DNA of 60,495 bases, taken from Stentor coeruleus (taxonomy: Eukaryota; Ciliophora; Heterotrichea; Heterotrichida; Stentoridae). The notes beneath the pieces are model-generated. The model was given only the letters and a program-made list of their open reading frames with translations. It ran no database searches and was not told where the DNA came from. The DNA lies in the NCBI GenBank assembly GCA_001970955.1, contig MPUH01000367.1, forward strand, positions 1 through 60,495, given 5' to 3'. Shown here one piece after another: positions 40,242 to 50,548 of this stretch (within the stretch, counting starts at the first letter, position 1; the number at the start of each line of letters is the position of its first letter). The translations under genes were made by a program, and so were the position numbers.

Positions 40242-43200
40242 ATGGATAAAGATCGCATGTCTTTACATAAAAGCTTTGGTTATCCTTCATTAGAAGATAT
40301 CCCTCAACAATCAGAACCTGAAGATATATACATGAGAATCAAACGGGCAAGAGATGCTTTATCAAGTTTATATGACACAGGATTAGATATGCCATATAAA
40401 AAAATCCGCATTGAGAATTATGATATTTACTTTAGGGCAAAAGCAAGGGAATTCTATGAAGAAGAACTGAAAGATAAAGCTAGAGACTTGGAAAAAGAAA
40501 AGAAAATCGAACAAGCAGCGAGTATGGCTGGGAATTTACCTCCTATAGAACCAGGGTTTGTTGGGAAAGATAAAATAAAGGATGAAAAAGCTTTTGATGG
40601 GATTGCAGGGAAGGCTATTATAGGGAATGTGAATGTTTTTCAGAATGTGGGGAAAGGGTTGATAAGTGGTCAAGGTATGAATTTAACTACAACTGGAGTT
40701 TTTGGACCGCAAAAAGGAAGTGAAGGGCTTGTTGGGATGGGTGGATCAGGCGTTTTTGGGTTTAAAACTAATGAGAGTAGTCAAATTGAAGGGTTTAAAG
40801 GCTTTACAGGCACTGGAGTTAGTGATGCTAGCAAATTACAAAGCTTGTTCCCTAGTAAAAATCAAGAAGTTGGGAAAACTGGTTTTGGTATTCCTGTACC
40901 CCAGAATAGTTTTGGATTAACACCCAATTGGCAGAATTTGAAACATGCTCAGGATAGTTTTAAAGCTGGATTGTTTATGCCACAAGATAAAATTACCCCT
41001 TCAATCACTGAAGGAACTAAAACTAACTTTTTTGGCGCGAATACTAGCTTCCAACCAATAAAATTTAATTCAGAGGCTGGAAAAACAGTAGGTTTTGTGG
41101 GGAAGGCACAAAGTGAAGAGAAAAAAAGTGATGAAAAAGGAATTTTAGAGGAAAAAACTAAGGAAAAGAAAAAGGAAAAAGAAAAAGAAATGAAGAAGGA
41201 AAAAGAAAAAGAAATGAAGAAGGAAAAAGAAAAAGAAATGAAGAAGGAAAAAGAAAAAGAAAAAGAAATGAAGAAAGAAAAAGAGAAGGAGAAGGAGAAG
41301 GAGAAAAAGATAGAGAAAAATCAAGAGGAAAAACAAGTTTTTGGTTTTAAACCAGCACTGGGAGCATTTGTTCCGAATCCTAATATAATAAGCACCCAGC
41401 CTACTGATTTCAAGCCTAATACTGAAGTATTTGTCGCACCTCCAGCAAATTTTGTTCCTAATGTTACTGGATTTAAGCCTAGAACTATAACTATTACAGA
41501 CGAAAAAGACGACAAGGATGACAAAGACGCATCTTCAACCAATAAATCAGAAGATCCTGCTCAAATTAAACATGAGTTATCTAAAGCCCCATCTCAACCT
41601 TCCTTGTTTTCTCAATCAAAATCAGATAAACCTATCGAAATCCACCCACAACTTTACAAGCCTATCCCAATCCCTCATATCCAAACCCCAATTCCATCCA
41701 GAACTGATACAAAAAAAACATTTGAGCCAGGAATAGCAGGTAGTCTCTTTAACCCCCTTCCTGAAATATCAAAACCTGGTCCTATGCAGCCTAAAACTTT
41801 ACAAATAGCTAATTTGATCACTTTAACTGACAATTCTATATCATCTCCTCCACTTTTAAGCCCAAATGAATTGAAACCACCTCAAAACTCTCCAGTTTCT
41901 TTTGTTCAAAACTCCCTATCATCGAATTTTTTAACAAATCCTGTTAGTTCTTCACCTAAAGCACCTAGTAAATTGTTGATGAATATTAGTTATATACCAA
42001 AACCAGAAAATGCTCAGATTTTTGCAGAGTTAACCAAGTCTCCAGCACGAGAAAGCAAAATTAGTAGCCAGGAGAATCCATTTATAACTGATAAAAAAGA
42101 TCAAAATGAGGGAAATCCTTTTAAAACTGATAAAAAAGATCAAAATGAGGGAAATCCTTTTAAAAATAGTGGAGAAAAAGAAAAAGTTCCAGCTTTAACC
42201 CAAAAAGAATCAGAAAAAGGGATATTCTCATATCCAAGTTTAGATAATATAGTAAAAGATAAAGCCAAAGGAAAAAATGAAGAAATTCAGTTGAGAAGAA
42301 AACGGCCTAAAGATCATGAAGATAACACAAGAAAACGCAAAACTTTTGAAAACACTTCAGAAAGCACAACTTCTTCTAACCTAGTCCCATCTAATCCTCA
42401 ACCTTTCAGCCTATTTTCCAATACCAAGCCTGAACCATCATCCACTTCTACACCAAATCCTTCACAAGGTAGCCTTTTTTCTTCAACAAAATCTGAACCT
42501 TCTTCTCTTTTTCAACCCTCTTCATCAAGTAGTCTTTTTTCTAATATCAAACCAGGCCAGGGTTCATTATTTTTGCCTCAAAATCCTCAATCTAGTTCCT
42601 CAACAACCAAATCTGAAAATCCAAGTTTATTTACTAAATCATCATCTGATATACCAGAACAAACTAAACCAACACTATCATTAAATCCTCCATCAAGTTC
42701 TTTATTTTCAAATTCTAGCTCATTATTTTCTGGATCTTCAAATACAGGAAGTTTATTCTCGACTCCACCAAATAAAGGATCATTGTTTACTAATATATCC
42801 AATCCTCCATTAAATAATCAGAACTCATTGTTTGGAAATACTTCAAGTGGACTTTTTGCTTCACCAGCTAAAACTCAAGCTCCGGCATATAAACCTCCTT
42901 CTAATAACCCGTTTTTTGTCCAGAACCCAGTTACTACAGATTTTATTGAGGAAGAAGGATTTGCTCCACATTCTAACAGCGAAGAGTGTGACAGTGAGCC
43001 TGAAAAAACGCAAACAACTACTGAGACTAATCTAAAGCCTTTAATTACAACTCCGCTGATCACTGGTGGAAGTTCGCTTTTTGCTGCTGCTCCAAACAAA
43101 TCTCTTTTTTCTGGGTTTACTACTGATAGTAATAAAGAAAAACCTTTGTTTCAATGTTTTGCCGCTGAAAGTAATAAAGAAAAACCTTTGTTTCAAAGTT

Positions 43201-43466
43201 TTGCTACTGACAGTAATAAAGAAAAACCTTTGTTTCAAGGCTTTACTACTGATAGTAATAAAGAAAAACCTTTAACTCAGAGCTTTACTACCGATAGCAA
43301 TAAAGAAAAACCCTTAATCCAGAAATCTTCTACAGAAAACAAAAATGAAAAACCTCCAGTGGTACAAGCAAAACCTCAAGCCATTAGTTTCTTTGTAACC
43401 AACACCAATCCTCAGGATTTTTTTGAAGACGAAGGGTTTGCTCATAACTCAGATGATAATGCATAA
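40242..43466 (+). CDS. Low-complexity FG/SLF-repeat protein, possible nucleoporin
   Basis: A 1074-residue protein. A helical, charged N-terminus (FGYPSLEDIPQQSEPEDIYM, to ~110) is followed by Gly/Phe-rich text with FG dipeptides (GVFGPQKG, GVFGFKTN, NSFGLTPN, NFFGANTS). Next is a Lys/Glu repeat block (~303-364), then long Ser/Pro/Asn-rich sequence with many SLF motifs (SLFSNTK, SLFQPSS, NSLFGNT, GSLFSTP). A YPSLDNIVKDKAKGKNEE patch with a basic stretch KRPKDHEDNTRKRK resembles a nuclear signal. Near the end, six ~14-residue repeats ((T/A)(D/E)SNKEKPLFQ) are bracketed by two related acidic motifs (DFIEEEGFA, DFFEDEGFA). FG-nucleoporin is the best guess, since Nup proteins form the pore barrier. 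Confidence 0.6.
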   Translation: MDKDRMSLHKSFGYPSLEDIPQQSEPEDIYMRIKRARDALSSLYDTGLDMPYKKIRIENYDIYFRAKAREFYEEELKDKARDLEKEKKIEQAASMAGNLPPIEPGFVGKDKIKDEKAFDGIAGKAIIGNVNVFQNVGKGLISGQGMNLTTTGVFGPQKGSEGLVGMGGSGVFGFKTNESSQIEGFKGFTGTGVSDASKLQSLFPSKNQEVGKTGFGIPVPQNSFGLTPNWQNLKHAQDSFKAGLFMPQDKITPSITEGTKTNFFGANTSFQPIKFNSEAGKTVGFVGKAQSEEKKSDEKGILEEKTKEKKKEKEKEMKKEKEKEMKKEKEKEMKKEKEKEKEMKKEKEKEKEKEKKIEKNQEEKQVFGFKPALGAFVPNPNIISTQPTDFKPNTEVFVAPPANFVPNVTGFKPRTITITDEKDDKDDKDASSTNKSEDPAQIKHELSKAPSQPSLFSQSKSDKPIEIHPQLYKPIPIPHIQTPIPSRTDTKKTFEPGIAGSLFNPLPEISKPGPMQPKTLQIANLITLTDNSISSPPLLSPNELKPPQNSPVSFVQNSLSSNFLTNPVSSSPKAPSKLLMNISYIPKPENAQIFAELTKSPARESKISSQENPFITDKKDQNEGNPFKTDKKDQNEGNPFKNSGEKEKVPALTQKESEKGIFSYPSLDNIVKDKAKGKNEEIQLRRKRPKDHEDNTRKRKTFENTSESTTSSNLVPSNPQPFSLFSNTKPEPSSTSTPNPSQGSLFSSTKSEPSSLFQPSSSSSLFSNIKPGQGSLFLPQNPQSSSSTTKSENPSLFTKSSSDIPEQTKPTLSLNPPSSSLFSNSSSLFSGSSNTGSLFSTPPNKGSLFTNISNPPLNNQNSLFGNTSSGLFASPAKTQAPAYKPPSNNPFFVQNPVTTDFIEEEGFAPHSNSEECDSEPEKTQTTTETNLKPLITTPLITGGSSLFAAAPNKSLFSGFTTDSNKEKPLFQCFAAESNKEKPLFQSFATDSNKEKPLFQGFTTDSNKEKPLTQSFTTDSNKEKPLIQKSSTENKNEKPPVVQAKPQAISFFVTNTNPQDFFEDEGFAHNSDDNA
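41160..41320 (+). repeat. Lys/Glu-encoding minisatellite in the FG-type gene
   Basis: Repeats of a 24-bp unit, AAGGAAAAAGAAAAAGAAATG-like, giving KEKEKEMK runs. In-frame, so expansion changes protein length only. Confidence 0.9.
42085..42164 (+). repeat. 39-bp coding tandem repeat
   Basis: Two in-frame copies encoding TDKKDQNEGNPFK in the FG-type gene. Confidence 0.85.
43115..43345 (+). repeat. 42-bp coding tandem repeat
   Basis: About six in-frame copies, the first five encoding FTTDSNKEKPLFQ-like units; the last is diverged (STENKNEKPPVVQ). Confidence 0.9.
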
Positions 43467-43519
43467 AATGATTAATGTTAATCCTTTGCTATAATTTTAA
43501 GCATCTTCATACCGATTTT

Positions 43520-44086
43520 TCACATAGTCTTAGGATTGTTACTATTATAAAACCTCGTCAAGTTTTCTCTAATCTCGCTTCTCTTATTAATATCCACATT
43601 TCTACACGCCTGGACAAGTTTCTTAAAACTCTCTTCCCAATTCTTAATCTCCATCACTGGTCTAACCTCAACTTTCGGGTCTGTTGCTAGTTTTTCTAGT
43701 TCTTCAAGCATCTTATCAATCTTCATTTTCCGATTATCCAATTCTCTTATCTCATAATCAACATTCATATCAAAGCTCTCATTGATGCAATTGATCTAAA
43801 TTTCTTTTACAAATTCAATATATTCTGACTTATGTCGAACACTAACTATAGATGGTTCGAGGATTTTTTCAAGTTTGATGTAGTATTGCTTTTTTTTTTC
43901 GATGTATTGGAAATAGTTGAGGACTTTTTGTTGCTCGACTATATGGATTGTACCAGAAGTGTAATTTTTTCTTAAGACTTTTTTTTCTGCGGGAGGGATT
44001 AGGGAATTCAGAACATTTGGCCCACGCTTTTTAGGTAAGATTAGATAGTTGGAGTAGCTTTGTGGGGATTACTTATTATCTGTCAT
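43520..44086 (-). CDS. Hypothetical protein, three exons
   Basis: Two 15-nt introns (44058-44072 and 43796-43810) link a tiny first exon (MTDN), a middle exon (YSNYLILPKKRGPNVLNSLI ... SEYIEF) and the previously visible 82-codon frame, giving 178 residues. Sequence is helical and Lys/Glu-rich (RKMKIDKMLEELEKLATDPK) without a recognised domain. The perfect fit of both introns and the ATG makes the gene model strong even though the function is unknown. Its stop is about 53 bp from the stop of the convergent FG-type gene. Confidence 0.85.
43796..43810 (-). other. 15-nt intron
   Basis: Minus-strand GTAAAAGAAATTTAG; removal joins SEYIEF to INCINESFDMNVDYE. Confidence 0.92.
44058..44072 (-). other. 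15-nt intron
   Basis: Minus-strand GTAATCCCCACAAAG; interrupts a codon and joins MTDN to NYSNYLILPKKRG. Confidence 0.9.
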
Positions 44087-44843
44087 TTTAGATATTATAC
44101 TTGATGAACATTTTTGGTAGTAAGATAGTAAATTTTAACTGAAAAAATTGCTGGTTTTGGAAAAAAGCATGAGATTGATGGGAAGAAAGAGTATTTTGGA
44201 GAATTTTTTATTAAGGTGTAGAAAGTTAAGACTGAGAGGGTTTTGATATTTTTTAAATAAAAGAGGGAATTTCGATGATGGAAAAGTGCCTGGAAAAGAT
44301 TTGAGTTTTGCTATGATTAATTATACTTAAAATACTATAGTTCCCAAATCTAACTAGCATCATCTTTAGTATAAGTTTCAATAAATAAAGTAATAAATCA
44401 GTATTACCTATATAGCATCAAACACGAAATAGTACTAAATTCTATATCATAAAAAAGATAAAATAATATATAAAATATCTGTAAATGATTAAAAAAGACT
44501 AAAATTATAAAATTTAAAAGATAATTATGATAAGAATGTTTAATTTTCATATATTATTTCAGTAAAAAATATTATTCACAATGATTATACCTGACTAAAA
44601 AATATATGCAAATTATATTATAAAAACCAATATTATAAAATAATAATAGTCTTCATCAAAAACAACCGCATAATCCATACACAAAAACTAACATTCTCTT
44701 TTTTATCAATAAAATTCAAGCATAAAGACATAAAATCTAATCAAAAAAAATCCTAGCTTCTTACCTTACATAGCATACAATTTTACTTATCAATTTCCTC
44801 TAATTCTATCCAAAATTAGTCTAAAAAATTACAAATATAAAAA
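44087..44843. other. Intergenic; skew switch
   Basis: G/T-rich to about 44320, A/C-rich from about 44600. No gene recognised. Confidence 0.6.
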
Positions 44844-45752
44844 ATGCTTCGAGGTCTTAAAGTCAAGGCAAAATCCAACACTCCCTCCTCCCCAAAACAT
44901 CCTACCGAGCTTTCATCAGCCGATTCCTCAAGCATTCTCTCAATGGCTCGCCAAGAAAAAATGCTTAGTTCATCCGATTATTCCCAAAGTCTTCTATCAA
45001 ACCTAAAAAAGGAACAAATTTCATCCATTACCGATGAGCCTGAAAAAATCTCAACAGACTCTTTATCCCAACATAAAAAAAAACCCCAAAAGCCAATAAT
45101 TTTCTGTGAGCATTGTTTAGATAATCAAAGTTTTCTTCAAAATACATTGATAGCTATAGAAAATTCTTGGCATATATCCTTACCAACTTCAGGACCATTA
45201 ACAAATGGGCATATTTGGCTGATACCAAATGAGCATATTGTTGCTATAACTGATATAGATGATGATGAATATGAAGAATTAATCAATGTAAAAGAAAAAA
45301 TTGTAAGTTTTTTTAAAGAAAGTTATGGAAAAGAAACAATTTTTGCAGAAATCGTTAGGAATATACAAGAATGTAAACATGTGATAATTGAATGTATACC
45401 TGTGAATGAAGAAATGAATGAGTCCTGTTATGGAACTGTTATGCAAGAACTTAATACTGCAGATGATGAGTGGACGGATAATAAAAAAATCATTTTGACA
45501 AGGGACCAAGGGATTCATGGAGCTGTACCTCCGAATTTCCCATATGTTTTCTTTGATTTCAGTTTAAAAAAAGGTATAGCACATGTTATTGAGAACCCCC
45601 GGCGATTTAAAAATGATTTTGTTATCAATGTCCTAGCTGAGAACTTAGGAATAGAACTTTTATATGTCCGCCGCAAAACTTCTTTGAGCTCAATACAGCT
45701 CATTCGTAGTGAGATCGAAAAAAAATGGATTAAATTTTCTCTTCCCTCTTAA
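44844..45752 (+). CDS. CWF19-like protein (CwfJ C-terminal domains 1 and 2)
   Basis: A 302-residue protein. A Ser-rich N-terminus (~80 residues) precedes CwfJ_C_1 (FCEHCLDNQSFLQNTLIAIE, LPTSGPLTNGHIWLIPNEHI, HIT-like fold with CxxC) and CwfJ_C_2 (RDQGIHGAVPPNFPYVFFDF ... HVIENPRRFKNDFVINVLAE). CWF19L proteins bind spliceosomes and are linked to lariat debranching (yeast Drn1). The protein is much shorter than human CWF19L2 and lacks its long N-terminal region. A splicing role is interesting in a genome with 15-nt introns, but that link is only inference. Confidence 0.9.
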   Translation: MLRGLKVKAKSNTPSSPKHPTELSSADSSSILSMARQEKMLSSSDYSQSLLSNLKKEQISSITDEPEKISTDSLSQHKKKPQKPIIFCEHCLDNQSFLQNTLIAIENSWHISLPTSGPLTNGHIWLIPNEHIVAITDIDDDEYEELINVKEKIVSFFKESYGKETIFAEIVRNIQECKHVIIECIPVNEEMNESCYGTVMQELNTADDEWTDNKKIILTRDQGIHGAVPPNFPYVFFDFSLKKGIAHVIENPRRFKNDFVINVLAENLGIELLYVRRKTSLSSIQLIRSEIEKKWIKFSLPS

Positions 45753-45894
45753 AAAAAAAGCAACGTAATATTATATAAAGAAATAGCATATTATTATATT
45801 AATATTATTGTTTTATATTACTTATATTATGAATAACTAAATTAATACATTAGAAATATAGATAATAAAGTGAATAGATGTTTATTTTTTAAAA
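45753..45894. other. Short AT-rich spacer
   Basis: Nothing recognised before the relic that follows. Confidence 0.4.
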
Positions 45895-46370
45895 GCTACT
45901 TGGCGGCAAATCGAAATAAGGAAAATCAGTATTTTATTTGATAAAAATGCGATTCAGTAGCTATTGAGATAATTGATTATGTGCCTAACTCAGTGATTTA
46001 CGTCCAGATAAAAAAATTCTTAGATTTTCATGTAGCTAATGAATGTTTTAGTCAAAAAATATTAAATTATATTCTATATCTAATAAATACAGTATTTCAA
46101 CTAGAGAATTGAAAAAGTAGAGATTATTTGTTGAAGAATCTTAGACACTCGAATTGAGACAATATATAAGAGTTATGATAATGAAATATTAAATCCAATT
46201 ACAAAACTCGTTGGAATACTTCTGGATTATGGAAAATAATCTAATGAAATCAGCATTAAGCTTTTCAAAGCTACACAAATTTTAAATGGTAAATTTCATA
46301 ATATTTCTAAAATTGGATTTATTATAAAATACCTGACAGACTATAATAATTATATAAGAAGAAAATAATA
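45895..46370 (+). pseudogene. Relic gene, unrecognised, with frameshifts
   Basis: Three coding-like patches in successive frames: RQIEIRKISILFDKNAIQ; then a 57-codon open stretch including SVAIEIIDYVPNSVIYVQIK and FLDFHVANECFSQKILNYIL to TGA; then DTRIETIYKSYDNEILNPIT, KLVGILLDYGK, TAA, SNEISIKLFKATQILNGKFH to TAA. At least two frameshifts. No family recognised. Confidence 0.45.
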
Positions 46371-46632
46371 TCTTCATTTGATTTAGTAAAAAAAAAAAAA
46401 CCATATGAATCAAGCAGAGAAAGTTAAAAAATATTTATATTCCATTCTGCAAAATTTTATTAAAATTCTGCATATATTTGGCAAAAATATTGTATTTTCT
46501 TCATGAAAAGCCTTTGACTTTATCATGTTTTTAATTAATTAACTATCATTTTAACTAAAAATAATAGACTGACCGAATCAAATAACAATCTTCTAATACC
46601 TTTTGCATTAAAATAGTTAAAAGCCTGCTCTT

Positions 46633-47475
46633 TTAACCTCTTATACCATCATCACAAATATTTCTAAGTATCCACGGATGCCTTAAAGCCATTTCTAAAG
46701 TCATCCTTTCCGAAGGAGATCTTTTAAGCAGTCTTCTTATAAAATCCTGAGCTTCATTACTAAAAAAAATTGGAAACTGGAAATCTGTAGCATCAATTCT
46801 TTTATATAATTCTGGTTTTGATAAAGATTCAAATGGTGTATCACCAGCTAGAAATTCATATGTTAATACACCAATAGCCCAATAATCTACTCTAAAATCA
46901 TATTCTTCATTTCTAACCATTTCTGGTGGCAGATATTCTAAAGTCCCACATAGAGTTTTACGTTTAGAATTAGAATGAATCGACCAGCCGAAATCAGCAA
47001 TTTTGATACTCCCGCAAGAATTTAAAAGGTTTTCAGGTTTAAGATCTCTATGAATAACCCCTTGAGAATGTAAATATATAAACCCTTGAATTACTTGTGA
47101 TATATAATTTGCAGCTTTAGACTCATTGAAACGATAACATCTTCTAAGTTCAGAAAATACATCACCTTCAGGCGCGTATTCTAATATTAGATATATACGA
47201 AGATCATCCCAGAAATAACCGTATAATCTAAGGATGTTTGGATGTTTAAGATGTGATTGTATGTCGATTTCTCTTCTAAGTTGCTTTTCTAGTCTACACT
47301 ATATAGGGATTACTTCGGTCAGCTGCTTTTTTTTCATGAATTTCAACACAACGACAAAATGCGTTTGTTTTTCACGGGCAAGGTAGACTTTACCAAATTT
47401 CCCTGATCCTAAATGTTTGCCGATTTCAAAATCATCAATTGTCCATTGTCTTTTATTTTTAGTCCCTTCCGCCAT
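46633..47475 (-). CDS. Aurora-type protein kinase, two exons
   Basis: A 15-nt intron (47299-47313) joins exon 1 ([21 protein letters not shown]-loop [24 protein letters not shown]) to exon 2, giving 275 residues. Aurora hallmarks: [70 protein letters not shown] with the activation-loop Thr, LEYLPPEM, and the C-lobe ending HPWILRN. Almost no N- or C-terminal extension, so degradation boxes and TPX2-like binding regions are not evident. Auroras drive centrosome/spindle events and cilium disassembly; in ciliates, division and cortical patterning are likely contexts. Only the last 95 codons are visible without splicing. Confidence 0.96.
47299..47313 (-). other. 15-nt intron (Aurora gene)
   Basis: Minus-strand GTAATCCCTATATAG; its TAG would truncate the kinase after the VLK lysine strand. 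Confidence 0.95.
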
Positions 47476-48897
47476 AGTTGGTATTATTGGATTTTAGGTT
47501 AAAGAAAAGGGGATATTTTGTAAATTTTTTTAATACTTTAGAAAATCTAGTGATAAGAATGATTTTGTCTAGGCTTATGAATTTTATTTGAATTTTTAGA
47601 CAGTGTTGGTAATAATTTAAGCATGGATAAAAAAGGTTTGTGTTATGTATTTACATGTGGAGATTTTGTTTTAGTTTAAGATTTTATATAAATATTTTGC
47701 TATTTATACTTAAATTATGTATTATTTAAAGATGCTAGTAATCAAATATAGTAGAATATGATATAATTTTATAATATATAAGAAAATCTGTAATATTAGT
47801 TGTCAGTTTGAATGTTTTTATGATAGGAATAATTTCAGGATTAAATTTTATAAATAAACCTATTCGGTTGTACACTTTTTTCTTACCATTTTTTAAACAG
47901 AGAAAATATTTTAGTATATTTTTAAACTGATTATATGCTAGTCAGTCAAGATTTTCTTTTTGTTATAAGCAAAATCTACCTTCAATATAATTTTATAAGA
48001 GTTTATTATATTTGAATGTTATAATCAAGCTTCATCGTGATTTATAATTTTTCTTATAATGGCAAATTTAAACTCAAAAGAGAAATTATGCTCCTTAGTA
48101 GAAATATTATAATTTTTAAACTTAATAAGAAAAAATATCTCTTTAATGATTGGCAATGCATTCAGGATCATATATGCTTATAGAAATTATCGATTCAGGA
48201 AGATATATCAAATTATATTGTGGGTATGAAGCCAGCATATTAAGCCAGATGTAATAAAATCATCACTTAATGTATTCACAAATTGCTCTGAAAACTAATC
48301 AAAAATCTCAAAACATAAATAAAACCTTTTTCACACCAAAACTATATTAAATCCTATTTTATGTACAAAAAGAGCACTTTTTCTCACCATAAAAAAAAAT
48401 TTAAGTCAAAAAGTTGTAAAAATCCTAAAATCCTAAAAAAAGGCCAAAGAATCAAAGCTTTCAACAATTGCAAATGGTATTGTATTAATTAAATGCCTTT
48501 AGAACTCCTCTTATTTTATTAGGCAAAAATACCTCCCTAGTCAATTGTAATTTATCTTGCAAATACCTAAAATTTAAAATCTATAATTTTTTCACAAACT
48601 AGGCTCTTACAATTTCTAGTGTATATTTTGCATTATTACAAAGTTATCTTGACAGTAAAGATAATCTTAGTTTTCTCTTTTCAATATATTTTTTCCCGGA
48701 AAAATTCATACCACATGGAAAAAAAGCGTTTTAGGACTTGAAGGAATAAACAAGTGCCAGGCTTGATTTTCTAGTAAACTCAGTTATCAACAAGACTATT
48801 TTAAAGATTAGCCAATACAATTTCCCAATATATTTATTTATATTAAAAAACCCATTTATAAGATTTTTGTACAAAATTTGAAAGAACTAATGTGAAA
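47476..48897. other. Gene-poor region
   Basis: G/T-rich flank next to Aurora, then AT-rich sequence. Contains the relic at 48059; no intact gene found. Confidence 0.5.
48059..48298 (+). pseudogene. Relic gene, nearly intact short frame
   Basis: An ATG-started frame of 80 codons: MANLNSKEKLCSLVEIL, TAA, FLNLIRKNISLMIGNAFRII, YAYRNYRFRKIYQIILWV, TGA, SQHIKPDVIKSSLNVFTNCS, EN, TAA. No frameshift; internal TAA and TGA only. No 15-nt intron covers them. Family unknown. Confidence 0.4.
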
Positions 48898-49731
48898 ATG
48901 CCTTAAAAAATCAATTTAACTAGGGAGGTAAAATATTTTTATAAAGCAGAGACTATTATTTTCATGTATTTGAAAAAATAAGATAAATAAAAAGAAAGAG
49001 ATTGAATTTAAAAAACTTTAGGATAAAAGGAAAAATATGTTAAGGAATTGAACAAAAAATATTATTTAATTGAGGATAAGATAGAAGATTATGGAATTGA
49101 TGATAATATTAGATATTTAACCTTGCTAGAAATAGATAAGACTGAATTTTTTGAATTTGATGATGAGAAGATATTGGAGTTAGCAAAAATCTAAAAGTTA
49201 AGAGAGCTTGTGGATGGTAAAAATGAGTGTCAGATAAGGTAATATAGAATATTTAATAGTATTGAGGTGAAAGATGGTGATGATTTATAGGATTTTGATA
49301 TTAAAAAAAGGTAGAAGCTTGATGATTATGATTTTGGTGGTTTTAGATGAGTTTTAAATGAATTTGGATGATTTTTTATAAAATAACAATAGATTTAAAT
49401 AAGAGTACACTTAAGAGATTTAAAAAGGGGTTGGCTTAGATATGAAGTTTGGATAAAATAGGGGGGAAAATGATATTTGATAGAATCTCTTATTGTAGAG
49501 CATGTTGGTGAATTCATTTCTAGGTAGTTTTATAAATATATAAAGTATAATTATCCTATTGAGTTTCAGGTTAATAGTTTATACAATAAAATATGGAAAT
49601 AATGGCTACTATATAATAGGCTAATTGAAGATAATTAGTAGAATTAGGCGTTGTATACTGAAACTTACCCTGAAAATTTATAGTTTAAAGGTGCTGAAAT
49701 GTTAATAAGACAAAGGTCTCTTTCATAATAA
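48898..49731 (+). pseudogene. 276-codon coding-like frame with 23 in-frame stops and no frameshift
   Basis: From ATG 48898 one frame keeps coding character to TAA-TAA at 49726-49731. Recognisable stretches include YVKELNKKYYLIEDKIEDYG, IDDNIRYLTLLEIDKTEFFE, KLRELVDGKNECQIR, RVHLRDLKRGWLRYEVWIK and YLIESLIVEHVGEFISR. Internal stops are 19 TAA/TAG and 4 TGA. CAA/CAG occur 4 times and TGG 4 times. Codons show strong G-first bias. If TAA/TAG read Gln and TGA read Trp the protein is continuous. Either a gene decayed by C->T changes without indels or a gene in a different code. Protein family not recognised. Confidence 0.5.
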
Positions 49732-50194
49732 GTTTAAATCCTTATGTAATACATATTTCACCATATTACTTTTTATCATTCATGATCCTTGAGACTAAAT
49801 AGCTCAGCTTATTATCATAATATACTCCTTGATTAAAATAATACAAAATTTAATACCCAGCAGTCATAACATACATAATTCTAATATAAATAAACATAAA
49901 AAAACTCGAACAACTCTTCATTTAATCTACAAAATCATTACTTTTCTTCCACAATTTTTAAATGCACTATATCATATCATTACATATCATCCCACAAAGT
50001 TAATTACTATTTTATCTCAGTGTCTTTATACTCAAATTTTGTTTCTCATTCGGATACTTTTTCAATATTCCAATATTCTTTATAAGCCCTTTCTCCAAGA
50101 GTTGGCATATATGAAAACAGAATCACTTCTAAACTAAATATAGTGAAAACTTCATGTTTAGGCAGCTTAATACATACCTATAAAGTCTTGATAA
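49732..50194. other. Intergenic, A/C-rich leader region
   Basis: A 102-codon + strand frame at 49829 is rich in Ile/His/Thr/Asn from A/C-rich composition and lacks coding pattern; not called as a gene. Confidence 0.5.
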
Positions 50195-50548
50195 ATGGAA
50201 AATTCTAAGGACATCCTCCTTCTAGAAAACAAAGAAATCGTAGCTTTATGCATTAGCGAAATAGGGAAAAAAAAGAACTTTTGTAATGAGTGTAAACTAG
50301 AATTCGGGTCTACTAGAGGCTTAAGACAACATGAAGGGAAAATTCACTCAAAGTCAGAAAAGATTCTTGTGTGCTCTGAATGCCAGAAGATGTTTAAGAA
50401 TAAATACTCCCTTAAAGTCCATCTTAAGCAAGTCCATGAGAAATCTGTCAAGCTTCCTTGTGATAAATGTGGCAAAATCTTGTATAGTAAATATACTTTC
50501 AAAAATCATCAGCGTAAAAACCACCCACCTGATGCGAAAATAGAGTAA
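50195..50548 (+). CDS. Small C2H2 zinc-finger protein
   Basis: A 117-residue protein with three C2H2 fingers: FCNECKLEFGSTRGLRQHEG (then KIH), VCSECQKMFKNKYSLKVHLK (then QVH) and PCDKCGKILYSKYTFKNHQR (then KNH). Each has Cx2C and Hx3-4H spacing. Linkers are longer and less canonical than TGEKP, so RNA or protein binding is as possible as DNA binding. The first ~30 residues form an acidic helix. It is not closely related to the finger gene at 7407. Isolated in a gene-poor region. Confidence 0.88.
   Translation: MENSKDILLLENKEIVALCISEIGKKKNFCNECKLEFGSTRGLRQHEGKIHSKSEKILVCSECQKMFKNKYSLKVHLKQVHEKSVKLPCDKCGKILYSKYTFKNHQRKNHPPDAKIE

Noticed and set aside
41145..41336. Phe/Leu-rich minus frame
   Set aside because: Shadow of the Lys/Glu repeat block in the FG-type gene.
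49829..50137. 102-codon + strand frame
   Set aside because: Composition (Ile, His, Thr, Asn, Leu) reflects an A/C-rich upstream flank; no codon-position pattern or homologue.
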